Positions 17,216-26,258 of a DNA stretch of 64,000 nucleotides are shown one piece after another; positions within the stretch are counted from its first letter, which is position 1, and every line of letters begins with the position of its first letter. This DNA comes from Solirubrobacteraceae bacterium. Lineage in GTDB: Bacteria > Actinomycetota > Thermoleophilia > Solirubrobacterales > Solirubrobacteraceae. The notes beneath the pieces were generated by a model. The model made no database searches. It was not told where the DNA came from and worked only from the letters and a program-made list of their open reading frames with translations. The stretch is from NCBI GenBank assembly GCA_017882405.1, contig JADGPO010000104.1:1-64000 (forward strand), given 5' to 3'. Made by a program: the position numbers and the translations under genes.

Positions 17216-18069
17216 CGGGTGACGCCTCCCTGGGAGGCCGCCGCGCGGTCGCCGAGGTCGGCCAGGGTGAGGGGGTGCGCGGGCGGGGAGTCGAGCACCT
17301 GCCGGCGGCGGACGCGCAACTCGCCGTCGACGTGCAGCAGTTCTCCGGAGCGCAGTGGTGACCAGCCCGGATCGTCGTCCATGCGCTCGGTCGCCACGAC
17401 GACCGCGGGTCGGTCGCCCAGGTCCGACGAGCAGACGCGGATCCGGTGCGCGCTGGCGTGCTCCAGCGCGCCGCCCCCGGCGTCGCGCTCCAGCATCAAC
17501 AGTTCGTGGGTGCCGGGATAGCGAAGCGCCCACAGGTCGCTCGCCGTCGTCAGCACGAAGTTGATCGACAGCACGGGCAGGTTGGCCGCCACCCAGCGTG
17601 CCGCCCGGGCGATCCCCTCGCCGACGTCCCCGGCGACGGAGACCTCGCGGGTGATGAGCGCGAAGAAGCGCTCGGAGTCGGTCTCGCCGTGGACGAGCTC
17701 CCGCGCCTCGCCGAGCTCAGCCTCCAGCTGCTCGAGGTCGCCGATCACCCCGTTGTGCGCGAACAGCCGGCCGTCCTGCTCGAACGGATGGGTGTTGGGC
17801 ACGGTGAGGGCGCCGTTGGAGGCGTAACGGACATGCGCCACGAACGTGCGCGACTCCAGATTCTTGGCCTCTTGCGCGAAGTCCCTGTCCTCATAGGCCG
17901 CCAGCGGCTGCTTGTCCACCATCGTCCGGCCGTCGGTGTCAAACCAGCCGATGCCGGCTCCGTCGGGCTCACGGCGGCTCTGCTGCGCCAGCGAGTCGGG
18001 CGCCTGCAGCAGCCAGAACGTCGCCCGGACGGGCTCGGAGCCCCCGCTCATCCCGAATAGCCGGCACAT
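17212..18069 (-). CDS. Class II glutamine amidotransferase (EgtC/YafJ-like)
   Basis: A 285-residue Ntn-hydrolase. Met-Cys start MCRLFGMSGG exposes the nucleophilic Cys2 after Met removal. RTFVAHVRYASNGAL, NTHPFEQDGRLFAHNGVIGD and HGETDSERFFALI are the glutamine-binding and oxyanion blocks of the family. The relatives YafJ and EgtC (gamma-glutamyl hydrolase in ergothioneine synthesis) have similar length, but no egt genes are nearby, so the exact substrate is open. The gene is coupled by GTGA to the downstream P450. It is divergent from the LolA-like gene. Confidence 0.88.
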   Translation of the reverse strand: MCRLFGMSGGSEPVRATFWLLQAPDSLAQQSRREPDGAGIGWFDTDGRTMVDKQPLAAYEDRDFAQEAKNLESRTFVAHVRYASNGALTVPNTHPFEQDGRLFAHNGVIGDLEQLEAELGEARELVHGETDSERFFALITREVSVAGDVGEGIARAARWVAANLPVLSINFVLTTASDLWALRYPGTHELLMLERDAGGGALEHASAHRIRVCSSDLGDRPAVVVATERMDDDPGWSPLRSGELLHVDGELRVRRRQVLDSPPAHPLTLADLGDRAAASQGGVTR

Positions 18070-18161
18070 TCACGCGACCTTAGCTACACAAAGGTCTGTC
18101 AGAGTAATTTCAGGGTTGCCTGCGATCTTGGACTGATCGTTCGAAAGGTGGAGTCTTAGAG

Positions 18162-19385
18162 ATGAAATTCCTGCGCACAGCTTCAACCGGCCGCCTCCTG
18201 GCCACGATCGTCGGCCTCGTGGTCGCGATTGGCGCCGGCACGGCGATCGCCGTGGCGGCCACCGGATCGGGCCCCGTGCCCCAGCCCGAGCCTCTCGCCA
18301 AGGCGCTGCACCAGGGCCTGACGGCGTCCGCGGTGAAGGGCGTGACCGCCAACATCAGCTTCACCAACAACCTGATCGACTCCTCGGACTTCAGCGGGGA
18401 CAACAAGGATCCGATCCTGCAGGGCGCCAGCGGGCGCCTGTGGCTGTCGGGCGATCGCCAACTGCGGATCGAGCTGCAGTCCGACAACGGCGACTCGCAG
18501 GTGGTCGTCAACGGGAACTCGTTCTGGATCTCGGACCCGATGTCCAACACGGTCTACGAGGGCACGCTGCCCGCCGACAAGGCCAAGACCGACAAGACCA
18601 AGTCCGCCGACCAGGGCGTGCCCTCCGTCGCCAAGATCCAGTCCGAGCTGACCAAGCTGATGCAGCGCGTCAACGTGTCCGGCGCTCACCCCACCGACGT
18701 AGGTGGCCAGGCCGCCTACCGGGTGAAGGTCTCGCCCAAGCACGACGGCGGGCTGCTGGGCTCGGCGCGGGTCGCGTGGGACGCGCTCAAGGGCGTGCCG
18801 CTCGAGGTCGGGATCTACGCCCGCGGCAACACGACGCCGGTCCTGGACATCAAGGCGACGAACATCTCCTACGGGCCGGTGGCGGCCTCTGACCTCTCCG
18901 TCTCCCCGCGGGCCGGCTCCAAAGTGGTCAAGGTCTCGACCGCCGGCAAGGCCGAGAAGGCGAACAAGGCCTCCAAGCAGGCCAAGCACGGCAAGCACGC
19001 TCACGTGTCGGGTGTGGCCGCCGTGGCCAGCAAGGTGCCCTTCACCCTGGCCGCGCCCGCCTCGCTCGTCGGGCTGCCGCGCCACGACACCACCCTGTTG
19101 GACTTCGGTGGCAAGCCGGGAGCACTGGTTACCTATGGCCAGAACCTCGGCGGGATGGTCGTGATCGAGCAGGCGGCGGACTCCAAGTCCGCGAAGGCGA
19201 GCACCAAGGGTGGTCCGGCCGGGCTGAGCCTCCCGACGGTGTCGATCAACGGCTCCACCGGGCAGGAGCTCTCCACCGCGCTGGGCACGGTGGTCCGCTT
19301 CACCCGCGGCGGCGTCGCCTACACGGTCCTTGGCTCGGTGCCAGCCGCGGCGGCCGAGCAGGCAGCGCGGGCCCTGGCGCCGTGA
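18162..19385 (+). CDS. Exported LolA/DUF2092-like lipoprotein-sorting protein
   Basis: A 407-residue secreted protein. A signal segment (about 10-33, LLATIVGLVVAIGAGTAIAV) precedes a domain with curved-sheet character: GASGRLWLSGDRQLRIELQS, VVNGNSFWISDPMSNTVYEG and VAWDALKGVPLEVGIYARG. This pattern is typical of LolA/LppX-like lipid carriers and DUF2092 proteins of actinobacteria. A Lys/Ala/His-rich linker (about 260-290) leads to a second small domain found in anti-sigma or DUF4367-like proteins. It probably binds lipid or senses envelope state. GTGA overlap with the following ABC ATPase indicates joint function in export or envelope stress. Confidence 0.75.
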   Translation: MKFLRTASTGRLLATIVGLVVAIGAGTAIAVAATGSGPVPQPEPLAKALHQGLTASAVKGVTANISFTNNLIDSSDFSGDNKDPILQGASGRLWLSGDRQLRIELQSDNGDSQVVVNGNSFWISDPMSNTVYEGTLPADKAKTDKTKSADQGVPSVAKIQSELTKLMQRVNVSGAHPTDVGGQAAYRVKVSPKHDGGLLGSARVAWDALKGVPLEVGIYARGNTTPVLDIKATNISYGPVAASDLSVSPRAGSKVVKVSTAGKAEKANKASKQAKHGKHAHVSGVAAVASKVPFTLAAPASLVGLPRHDTTLLDFGGKPGALVTYGQNLGGMVVIEQAADSKSAKASTKGGPAGLSLPTVSINGSTGQELSTALGTVVRFTRGGVAYTVLGSVPAAAAEQAARALAP

Positions 19386-20356
19386 CCGACGGACCACCTC
19401 CGATCGAGGTCCGCGGCCTCGTCAAGCGCTACGGCGAGCTGACCGCGGTGGCCGGCGTGGACCTCACGGTCCGCGCCGGCGACGTGTACGGGTACCTCGG
19501 GCCCAACGGGGCCGGCAAGACCACCTCGCTGCGGATGATGTTGGGCCTGATCTCGCCGACCGCGGGCACGATCCGCCTGTTCGGCAACGACCCCACCCAG
19601 ACCGTCCACGCGCTGGAGGGAGTGGCGGGGTTCGTCGAGGCGCCCACCTTCTATCCGTACCTGACCGCGCGGCGCAACCTCGACATGATGGCCGCCTTCG
19701 ACGGCGGCGACGCGTCTGACCGGGTGGCCGGGGCGCTGGAGACCGTCGAGCTGACAGGCCGGGCCAACGACCGCGTCGGCGGCTACTCGCACGGCATGCG
19801 CCAGCGCCTGGGGATCGCCGCCGCGCTCCTGCGCGATCCCAAGCTGCTGCTGCTCGACGAGCCGGCCACCGGTCTGGACCCGGCGGGCATGCGCGACATG
19901 CGTCTGCTGATCCGGCGGCTGGCCGACGAGGGGATGACGGTGCTGCTCTCCAGCCACCTGATGAACGAGGTGGAGGAGCTCTGCAACCGGGTGGCGATCG
20001 TGCGCGCGGGCCGGATCGTCTACGAGGGCGAGATCTCGGCGCTCAAGCGCGGGGCGAGCACCGCCTACCGTCTCGAGACCACCGACGACGAGCGCGCGCT
20101 GGCCGTGTGCCGGGCGCAGGCGGGCATCGCTGACGTCAACCAAGAGGCCGGCCACATCACGTTCAGTGCCGACGAGGCGGCCGTGGCGCCGCTGTCGCAG
20201 GCGCTGGTGGAGTCCGGCGCGCTGATCAGGGCGATGGCCCCGCAGACGGTGACCCTCGAGGATCTGTTCTTCCGCTTCACGGAGGGCGACGCCGTCCAGC
20301 AGCCGCCGTCCGGCACGGCACGGGACGCGGCGCCGAGCGCTCCGGTGGCCCACTGA
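19382..20356 (+). CDS. ABC transporter ATP-binding protein
   Basis: A 324-residue ATPase of the drug/natamycin-type exporter group (CcmA/DrrA-like). Walker A is GPNGAGKTTS (about 40-49), the signature is YSHGMRQRLGIAAALL, and Walker B is LLLLDEPATGLDPAG, followed by the H-loop SSHLMNEVEEL. A C-terminal regulatory extension ends in a Pro/Ala tail. GTG 19382 overlaps the upstream lipid-carrier gene, and TGATG joins it to the permease gene. It powers export with the following membrane subunit; the substrate is unknown. Confidence 0.93.
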   Translation: MTDGPPPIEVRGLVKRYGELTAVAGVDLTVRAGDVYGYLGPNGAGKTTSLRMMLGLISPTAGTIRLFGNDPTQTVHALEGVAGFVEAPTFYPYLTARRNLDMMAAFDGGDASDRVAGALETVELTGRANDRVGGYSHGMRQRLGIAAALLRDPKLLLLDEPATGLDPAGMRDMRLLIRRLADEGMTVLLSSHLMNEVEELCNRVAIVRAGRIVYEGEISALKRGASTAYRLETTDDERALAVCRAQAGIADVNQEAGHITFSADEAAVAPLSQALVESGALIRAMAPQTVTLEDLFFRFTEGDAVQQPPSGTARDAAPSAPVAH

Positions 20357-21177
20357 TGCCGGGCGTGGGCACGGTCTACCGCTGGGAGCTGTTCAAGCTC
20401 CGTCACCAGAAGCGCACCTACCTGGGCCTCGGTATCGCGATCATCGTCCCGATCCTGTTCGTGCTCGCCGTGTCTCTGCGCCGCCATCACGAGCGCGGAG
20501 GGGGCTTCGCGTTCTCTGACTACGTGGACAAGAGCGGTCTGGCGATCCCGCTGGTGGTCCTCCTGTTCGGGGCGATCTGGCTGTTTCCGCTGATCGCGGC
20601 GCTGGTGGCCGGCGACATCTTCGCCTCCGAGGATCACAACGGCACGCTGAAGACGATCCTCACCCGCTCGCTGGAGCGCTGGCAGCTGTTCGTGGGCAAG
20701 GCTCTGGTGGCCACCACTTATGCGGTGGTCGCGATCCTGCTGTGCGGCACCGTCGCGGTGATAGCGGGCAGCCTGCAGTCGGGCTTCAATCCGCTGCAGA
20801 GCCTCTCAGGCACGATCGTCTCGGCGCCCAAGGCGCTCGGGCTGGTGTACGTCAGCCTGCTGCTGTACCTGATCCCGATCGCGGCGATCGTGTGCATCGG
20901 GCTGCTGCTGTCATCGGTCACCCGCAACAGCGCCGCCGCGGTCGTGGGCACGCTGATGGTCTCGCTGCTGTTCCAGCTGGTCGGCATCCTGCCCGGCCTG
21001 GGGGCGGTGCAGCCCTATCTGCTGAGCACGCAGTTCAACGCCTGGCAGGGGCTGCTGCGCACGCCGATCGACTGGACCCCGATCATCCGCGCGGCGTGGG
21101 TGTGCGCGCTCTACGGCGGCGCCGCGATCGGTGCCGCGTTCCTGGTGTTCATCCGGCGCGACGTAGCGGGTGGCTGA
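20356..21177 (+). CDS. ABC-2 type transporter permease
   Basis: A 273-residue membrane subunit with six hydrophobic helices in the ABC-2 (NatB/BcrB-like) pattern. A helix near 25-45 follows the cytosolic start TVYRWELFKLRHQKRTYLG. GDIFASEDHNGTLKTILTRS is the conserved coupling region. Further helices include IAAIVCIGLLLSSVTRNSAAAVVG. It forms an exporter with the ATPase encoded just upstream. Its 3' end overlaps the response-regulator start by eight bases, so regulator and transporter are co-translated. Confidence 0.88.
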   Translation: MPGVGTVYRWELFKLRHQKRTYLGLGIAIIVPILFVLAVSLRRHHERGGGFAFSDYVDKSGLAIPLVVLLFGAIWLFPLIAALVAGDIFASEDHNGTLKTILTRSLERWQLFVGKALVATTYAVVAILLCGTVAVIAGSLQSGFNPLQSLSGTIVSAPKALGLVYVSLLLYLIPIAAIVCIGLLLSSVTRNSAAAVVGTLMVSLLFQLVGILPGLGAVQPYLLSTQFNAWQGLLRTPIDWTPIIRAAWVCALYGGAAIGAAFLVFIRRDVAGG

Positions 21178-21850
21178 GGCAAGGTCAGAGCTCGCAGCCG
21201 AGCGCGTGCTGGTCGTCGACGACGACCCGCCGCTGCGACGGATGCTGGCGCGCACGCTCAGCGCCGAGGGGTTCGATGTCACGGTCGCGCCCGACGGCGG
21301 CGCCGCCCTGGTGGAGGTGCAGCGCGCGGCGCCCGACGTGATCGTGCTCGACGTGGCGATGCCGGCGATCGACGGCCTGTCGGTAACGCGGCGGCTGCGG
21401 GGCAAGGGCCTGGCCACTCCGATCCTGATGCTCACCGCCCGCGACGCGGTTGCCGACCGGGTGGCCGGCCTGGAGGCGGGCGCCGACGACTACCTGGTCA
21501 AGCCATTCGCCGTGCCCGAGCTGGTTGCTCGGCTGCACGCCCTCACGCGCCGGGGGCGCTCCACCGACTCGGTGCTCGCCTATGCCGACCTGACCCTCGA
21601 CGTGGCGGCCCGCAGTGCCCGCCGCGCCGGGCGCGCGATCGACTTAACGGGTCGCGAGGTGGCCCTGCTGGAGCTGCTGCTGCGCGAGAGCGGCCACACC
21701 GTGACCCGCGACCGGGCGCTGGCCGAGATCTGGGACGACGCCGCTGAGCCCAACGTCGTCGACCGCTACGTGACCCGCCTGCGCCGGAAGCTGGGTGACC
21801 CGCCGCTGATCCGCACGCTGCGCGGGACCGGCTTTCAGCTGCGCGCCTGA
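21170..21850 (+). CDS. OmpR/PhoB-family response regulator
   Basis: A 226-residue two-component regulator. The receiver domain has acidic pocket VVDDDP, phosphoacceptor Asp61 in VIVLDVAMPAIDGL, LTARD and LVKPF. The C-terminal winged helix includes DLTGREVALLELLLRESGHT and VDRYVTRLRRKLGD. It resembles MprA/TcrA regulators. The likely partner is the histidine kinase at 23671-25017, which shares orientation but is separated by a minus-strand GGDEF-EAL gene. As the last gene of the LolA-ABC operon it may control envelope genes. GTG 21170 is the start. Confidence 0.92.
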   Translation: MAEARSELAAERVLVVDDDPPLRRMLARTLSAEGFDVTVAPDGGAALVEVQRAAPDVIVLDVAMPAIDGLSVTRRLRGKGLATPILMLTARDAVADRVAGLEAGADDYLVKPFAVPELVARLHALTRRGRSTDSVLAYADLTLDVAARSARRAGRAIDLTGREVALLELLLRESGHTVTRDRALAEIWDDAAEPNVVDRYVTRLRRKLGDPPLIRTLRGTGFQLRA

Positions 21851-21859
21851 GCGGCTTGA

Positions 21860-23566
21860 TCAGCGGCTGACGAGCAGCTCGTGCACGCCGTCCTCGGTGA
21901 CGGGCCGGCTGAACAGGAAGCCCTGGGCCCCGTCGCAGCCGAGCTCGCGCAGGTGGGCGAGCTGCACGTCGGTCTCCACGCCCTCGGCGACCACGGTCAG
22001 TCCGAGCGCGTGGCCGAGCTCGACCACCGCCCCCACGAGCGCCGAGGCGTCGGGCTCGGCGTCCAGCGCGGTGACGAAGCTCTGGTGGATCTTGAGCATG
22101 TCCACGGGAAGCTCGCGCAGAGTCTGCAGCGAGGAGTGGCCCATGCCGAAGTCGTCCAGCGCGAGGTTGACCCCCAGCCGGTCCAGCGCGCCCAGCGCGC
22201 TGCCGACGGCGATCGGATCCCGCTGCACGGTGTCCTCGGTGACCTCCAGCCACAGCACGCCGGGATCGGCTCCGGCCGCCTGCAGCGCCCGCTCCAGCTT
22301 GACCACCAGGTGCGGATCAGCGAGCTGGCGAGCCGACAGGTTGACCGAGATCGTCATCCCGGGACGCGACTGGCGCCAGCGGCGCACCTGGCCCAGCGCC
22401 TGCTCGATCACCCACTCGCCGATCGGCACGATCAGCCCGGTCTCCTCGGCCATGGGCACGAACTCCGACGGCGTGATCAGCCCCCGCTCGGGATGCTCCC
22501 AGCGCACCAGCGCCTCGAATCCGACCAGCCCGGTGTCGCCGTTGATCGACACCCGCGGCTGGTAGTGGACGCGCAGCTGGGCGAGCTCCAGGGCGCTGTG
22601 CAGCGACGCCTCGAGCGTCGATCGCTGGGCGACGCGGCGACGCGAGCGATCGTCGAACAGCTCGAAGCGCGAGCCGCCCAGCTCCTTGGCCCGGTACATG
22701 GCGGCGTCGGCGTCGCGGATCGCCTCCTCAAGCGAGGTCTCGGGATCGCTCACCATCGAGATCCCGATGCTGACCGCCACCGACGTCTCGTTCTCGCCCA
22801 GCGTCAGCGGCAGGCTCGCCGAGTGGCTGACGCGCTCGGCGATCAGCATCGCCTCAGGGTCGCCCTCCAGGCCCTCGAACAGGAACGTGAACTCGTCGCC
22901 CCCGAAGCGGGCCACCGTGTCCATCGGGCGCAGCAGGCCGCGGAAGCGCTCGGCGAGCACCGTCAGCAGCAGGTCGCCGGCGGCGTGACCAAGCGTGTCG
23001 TTGACCTGCTTGAACGTATCGACGTCCAAGAACAGCAGGCACACCGCGGCGCCGGTGCGACGCGATCGGTCCAGCGCCACAGTGAGCCGGTCCAGGAACA
23101 GCGCGCGGTTGGGCAGCCCGGTCAGCGGATCGTGCAGGGCCTGGCGGGCCAGCTCGACCTCGGAGCGCTTGCGCTCGACGGCATAGCGGACCGCCCGCCC
23201 GAGCGTGGCCGGCGTGAGCTCGGAGGCCAGCAGGTAGTCCTGGGCTCCGAGGCGCACCGCCTCCACGCCGAGCTCGTCGCCGTATTCCGAGAGCACGATG
23301 ATCGGCGTGCTCGGGGCAGAGGCGCTCAGCTGCGCCAGGGCGTGCAATGGCTCGCTGCGCTCCCGCGGCAGGTTGAGCAGGACACACGTGGCGCCGCGCT
23401 CGAGCAGCTCCTGCGAAACGTCGGCCACGTGCTGGGCGTGCGTGATCAGCAGCCCCTGGGACCAGACGGCACGGAGCATCTCGACGATCTTCATCGCCGA
23501 GCGCGGATCCTCCTCGACCAACAGGACTCGTGCGGGCTTGCTGACGCCCGCGGGATCCTGTGTCAT
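21860..23566 (-). CDS. REC-GGDEF-EAL cyclic-di-GMP protein with degenerate receiver
   Basis: A 568-residue three-domain protein. The receiver-like domain (about 14-130) keeps the acidic pocket EED and YLLASEL, but the phosphoacceptor Asp is replaced by Asn in CVLLNLPRE, so classical phosphorylation is unlikely. The diguanylate cyclase domain has [12 protein letters not shown] and [11 protein letters not shown] with intact GGDEF. The EAL domain shows [42 protein letters not shown] and VVAEGVET, so the phosphodiesterase residues are largely intact. It therefore could make or degrade c-di-GMP, or one domain may regulate the other. ATG 23566. It shares a divergent control region with the histidine kinase. 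Confidence 0.93.
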   Translation of the reverse strand: MTQDPAGVSKPARVLLVEEDPRSAMKIVEMLRAVWSQGLLITHAQHVADVSQELLERGATCVLLNLPRERSEPLHALAQLSASAPSTPIIVLSEYGDELGVEAVRLGAQDYLLASELTPATLGRAVRYAVERKRSEVELARQALHDPLTGLPNRALFLDRLTVALDRSRRTGAAVCLLFLDVDTFKQVNDTLGHAAGDLLLTVLAERFRGLLRPMDTVARFGGDEFTFLFEGLEGDPEAMLIAERVSHSASLPLTLGENETSVAVSIGISMVSDPETSLEEAIRDADAAMYRAKELGGSRFELFDDRSRRRVAQRSTLEASLHSALELAQLRVHYQPRVSINGDTGLVGFEALVRWEHPERGLITPSEFVPMAEETGLIVPIGEWVIEQALGQVRRWRQSRPGMTISVNLSARQLADPHLVVKLERALQAAGADPGVLWLEVTEDTVQRDPIAVGSALGALDRLGVNLALDDFGMGHSSLQTLRELPVDMLKIHQSFVTALDAEPDASALVGAVVELGHALGLTVVAEGVETDVQLAHLRELGCDGAQGFLFSRPVTEDGVHELLVSR

Positions 23567-23617
23567 CTGTGTGCCAACCTCCGTGTTGCCAATGACAAGA
23601 TCTTAAGAGCAATTGTA

Positions 23618-23635
23618 GCTTTTGTTAGCAAAAGC
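23618..23635. promoter_or_regulatory. 7-4-7 dyad between GGDEF-EAL and kinase genes
   Basis: Perfect inverted repeat GCTTTTG-TTAG-CAAAAGC in an unusually AT-rich divergent spacer. On the minus strand a -10-like TACAAT (23612-23617) lies directly downstream of the dyad, with a weak -35 (ATGACG) 17 bases away. The dyad would thus fill the promoter spacer of the GGDEF-EAL gene and suits an operator. Confidence 0.5.
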
Positions 23636-23670
23636 GTCATAAACGGTGCTTTAACGCATGCGGAGGGGCG

Positions 23671-25017
23671 TTGCTGAGGTTCGTGCGCACGCTGCGAGCC
23701 CGAATCGCGCTGGCCGCGAGCGCCGCGATCCTGGCCGCCGTGGTGCTGTTCGCGGTGATCACCGTGCTGGTCGTCGACCACCAGCTGCGCGGCTCCCTGG
23801 ACACCGCGTTGCGCGATCGCGCACTCCAGGTCGCCCAGCTGGCGATCTCGGCGCCCGCGGTGCTCAACGACCCGGGCGCGCTGGAGGGCACCTCCTCGGG
23901 GCGGCAGATCTCGGTCCAGGTGATCGACGCCCGCGGGCGGCTGGTGGCCCGCTCGCTGGCACTCGGCGCGCAGCTGCTGCCCCAGGACGCGCTGGAGCGC
24001 GCCGCCCGATTGCACGGGCGCGCCGGGGTGGAGACAGTGCGCGTCGGCGGGCGGCCACTGCGCATCTACGCGGCGCCGATCGCCGACGCCGGCACCCCGG
24101 CCTCGGGCGGGGTCGTGCTGGTGGCCTCCGACACCTCGGACATCGCCCACACGACCGGCAACCTGGGGGTCGTGGTGGCGCTCAGTGGGGCGGGGGTGGT
24201 GGTGCTCGCCGCGATCGCGGCAGCCGCGCTGACCCGGCGCGGGCTTCGGCCGCTGAGCCTGCTGGCCGACGGGGCGGGGGAGATCGAGCGCACTGCCGAT
24301 CCCTCGCGGCGGCTGCCCGAGGCCCCGTCGCGCGACGAGATCGGTCAGCTGACCGGCGTGCTCAACCGGATGCTGGCCTCGCTGGAGCAGGCTCGAGCCG
24401 GTGAGCGACGGTTCCTCGCCGACGCCTCGCACGAGCTGCGCACCCCCGTGACCGCGCTGCTGGGCAACGTGGACTACGCGGCGCGCCACGGCGCTGACGC
24501 CGAGGTGCTGGACGACCTGCGCCACGACGCCGAGCGGCTGGCGCGCCTGGTCGACTCGCTGCTGGTCCTGGAGCGCGCGGGGACGCCCGGGACCGGCGCG
24601 CGCGAACCGGTGATGCTCGACGAGCTCGTGCGCTCGGTGGTCGCGGACTCCGGGGCCGGCGAGCGGGTGATCCTCGACGGGGTCCAGGCCGCGCGGATGA
24701 CCGGCGACCCGGCGGCGCTGGCGCGGGCCGTCGCCAACCTGGTGGAGAACGGGCTCGTCCACGGGGAGGGCGCGGTGACCGTGTCGGTCACGAGCGCCGG
24801 CGGGCGCGCGCGGGTGACCGTCCGCGACCAGGGGCCCGGGCCCGACCCGGCCGAGCACGATCAGCTGTTTCAGCGCTTCTGGCGTGGCGACGGGACCTCG
24901 GAGCGTCCCGGCGCCGGACTGGGGCTGTCGATCGTGGCCGCGATCGCCGCCCAGCACTCGGGGCGGGTGCTGGTTGACGGGCCGGCGTTCACGCTCGAGC
25001 TGCCGCTGGCGGATTAG
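23671..25017 (+). CDS. Sensor histidine kinase
   Basis: A 448-residue membrane kinase. TM1 is at about 12-36, an extracytoplasmic sensor region spans about 37-160, TM2 is at about 164-188, and a HAMP segment (RRGLRPLSLLADGAGEIER) follows. The HisKA box has His254 in ASHELRTPVTALLG. The HATPase domain has N-box AVANLVENGLVHGEG and G-boxes DQGPGPDP and GAGLGLSIVAAIAAQHSG. TTG 23671 is chosen because GGAGGGG lies five bases upstream, an excellent ribosome site. The probable cognate regulator is encoded at 21170. The gene shares its final bases with the convergent GNAT gene. Confidence 0.9.
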   Translation: MLRFVRTLRARIALAASAAILAAVVLFAVITVLVVDHQLRGSLDTALRDRALQVAQLAISAPAVLNDPGALEGTSSGRQISVQVIDARGRLVARSLALGAQLLPQDALERAARLHGRAGVETVRVGGRPLRIYAAPIADAGTPASGGVVLVASDTSDIAHTTGNLGVVVALSGAGVVVLAAIAAAALTRRGLRPLSLLADGAGEIERTADPSRRLPEAPSRDEIGQLTGVLNRMLASLEQARAGERRFLADASHELRTPVTALLGNVDYAARHGADAEVLDDLRHDAERLARLVDSLLVLERAGTPGTGAREPVMLDELVRSVVADSGAGERVILDGVQAARMTGDPAALARAVANLVENGLVHGEGAVTVSVTSAGGRARVTVRDQGPGPDPAEHDQLFQRFWRGDGTSERPGAGLGLSIVAAIAAQHSGRVLVDGPAFTLELPLAD

Positions 25018-25574
25018 CCGGCCGGCAGGCGCGCGGGCGGGCGGATCTCGCCCGGCTTCTCCCCGGGCCGGGGCTGGCGCAGCGTCTTCTGCCACCAGCC
25101 GACCGAGCGCCAGCGACCGTGCTTGTAGGCGATGTCTCGGTACACGCCGACCGCCACGAAGCCCAGGGACTCGTGCAGGGCGACCGAGGCGTCGTTGGGA
25201 ACGGTGATCCCGGCGCACGCCTCGTGATAGCCCTGGCGGGCGAGCAGTGCCAGCAGCGGCTCGTACAGCGCGCGGCCGATGCCGCGGCGGTGGTCGGCGG
25301 CCGACACGTAGACGGTGACGTCGGCCGACCACCGGTAGGAGGCGCGCTCGCGGTGCTGAGAGCCGTAGGCGTAGCCGGCGACCCGGTCATCGAGCTCGGC
25401 CACCAGCCACGGCCAGTTGCGGGAGATGGCGCGGATCCGGTCGGCGATCTCGCGCGGCTCGGGCACCCGCTCCTCCAGCGAGGCGACGCCGTCACGGACC
25501 GAGGGTGCGTAGATCTCGGCGCAGGCGGCGGCGTCGCGGTCGGGGTCGGCGTGGCGGATCAGCACGGAGCGCAA
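25014..25574 (-). CDS. GNAT N-acetyltransferase (phosphinothricin acetyltransferase-like)
   Basis: A 186-residue acetyl-CoA-dependent N-acetyltransferase. The layout matches the Pat/Bar subfamily: IRHADPDRDAAACAEIYAPSV, VAGYAYGSQHRERASYRWSADVTVYVS, the acetyl-CoA loop DHRRGIGRALYEPLLALL, and NDASVALHESLGFVAVGVYRDI. Substrates may be an amino-acid analogue or methionine sulfone/sulfoximine. TTG 25574 or GTG 25565 are possible starts; both overlap the stop of the aminotransferase gene upstream, so the three genes pabB-pabC-GNAT form one transcript. A resistance role is only an inference from the subfamily. Confidence 0.85.
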   Translation of the reverse strand: MRSVLIRHADPDRDAAACAEIYAPSVRDGVASLEERVPEPREIADRIRAISRNWPWLVAELDDRVAGYAYGSQHRERASYRWSADVTVYVSAADHRRGIGRALYEPLLALLARQGYHEACAGITVPNDASVALHESLGFVAVGVYRDIAYKHGRWRSVGWWQKTLRQPRPGEKPGEIRPPARLPAG

Positions 25575-26257
25575 TCGTCCCGGTCGTGGCGTTCCAGGGC
25601 GAGACGGATCGTCTCGACGACCTCGCCGCCGGGACCCGGGTCGGTGTCCACCGCGGCGGCGACCGCCAGCGCCAGCGACGAGGTCAACAGGGCCGCCGGA
25701 GCGGCGCGTGCCTCGTCGAGCGAGATGCGCCGTTCATCGGCCTCCAGCCCCAGCGACGGGGCGAGCTCCAGCAGCCGGGCGCGGGTCACGCCGGCCAGCA
25801 GCCGTCCGTCGGCCGGCGGCGTGCTGAGCCGCCGCCCGTCCAGCAGCCAGAAGTTCGCCCACGCGGCCTCGAGCACCGATCCGTCCTCGTCGACCAGCAG
25901 GGGGACGCCCGCATCGCCGCCCAGCGCCCGGCGGTCGCGCCACTTGTGTGGCCCGTGCCCCCCGGCGACCGTCACCGGCACGCACGCGAAGTGGCGCGGG
26001 CGGCTGGGATCCAGCGCCGTCGTCTCGACGGCGACCCGCAGCCCGCGGGCGTCGGGGATCACGTCGAGGCGCAGCCGATGCGAGCCGCTCAGCCCCGCCG
26101 CTCGCTCGCGCACGGTGGCCCGCAGCCCGTCCGGCGGCGCCTGCCCGTAGAGCTCACGCAAGGAGCGGCCCAGGCGAGCCAGATGGCGGTCGAGAGCCTG
26201 GACGCGGCCGTCGCGCACGAGCAGCGTCTCGAACACGCCCTCCGCCGGATCGGGCAC
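25559..26257 (-). CDS. pabC: Class IV aminotransferase, probable aminodeoxychorismate lyase
   Basis: A 232-residue fold-type IV PLP protein. It opens with VPDPAEGVFETLLVRDGRV, the usual GVFETLRV start of PabC. CVPVTVAGGHGPHKWRDRRAL holds the lysine in a context close to the KtnrY site of the family, and DEDGSVLEAAWANFWLLDGR matches the E-x-x-xxN-x-F block. GTG 26257 starts four bases inside the pabB end region, so it is coupled to pabB. Together they would make p-aminobenzoate for folate, fitting the one-carbon genes nearby. Branched-chain or D-amino-acid transaminase activity cannot be excluded. Confidence 0.8.
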   Translation of the reverse strand: MPDPAEGVFETLLVRDGRVQALDRHLARLGRSLRELYGQAPPDGLRATVRERAAGLSGSHRLRLDVIPDARGLRVAVETTALDPSRPRHFACVPVTVAGGHGPHKWRDRRALGGDAGVPLLVDEDGSVLEAAWANFWLLDGRRLSTPPADGRLLAGVTRARLLELAPSLGLEADERRISLDEARAAPAALLTSSLALAVAAAVDTDPGPGGEVVETIRLALERHDRDDCAPC

Positions 26258-26258
26258 G

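Noticed and set aside
19319..20353. Minus-strand 344-codon frame opposite the ABC ATPase
   Set aside because: Antisense shadow with His/Arg/Gly bias; the plus strand has complete Walker and signature motifs.
21881..23677. 598-codon plus-strand frame opposite the GGDEF-EAL gene
   Set aside because: Composition (His, Arg, Gln, Gly) is that of an antisense shadow; the minus strand carries three recognisable domains.
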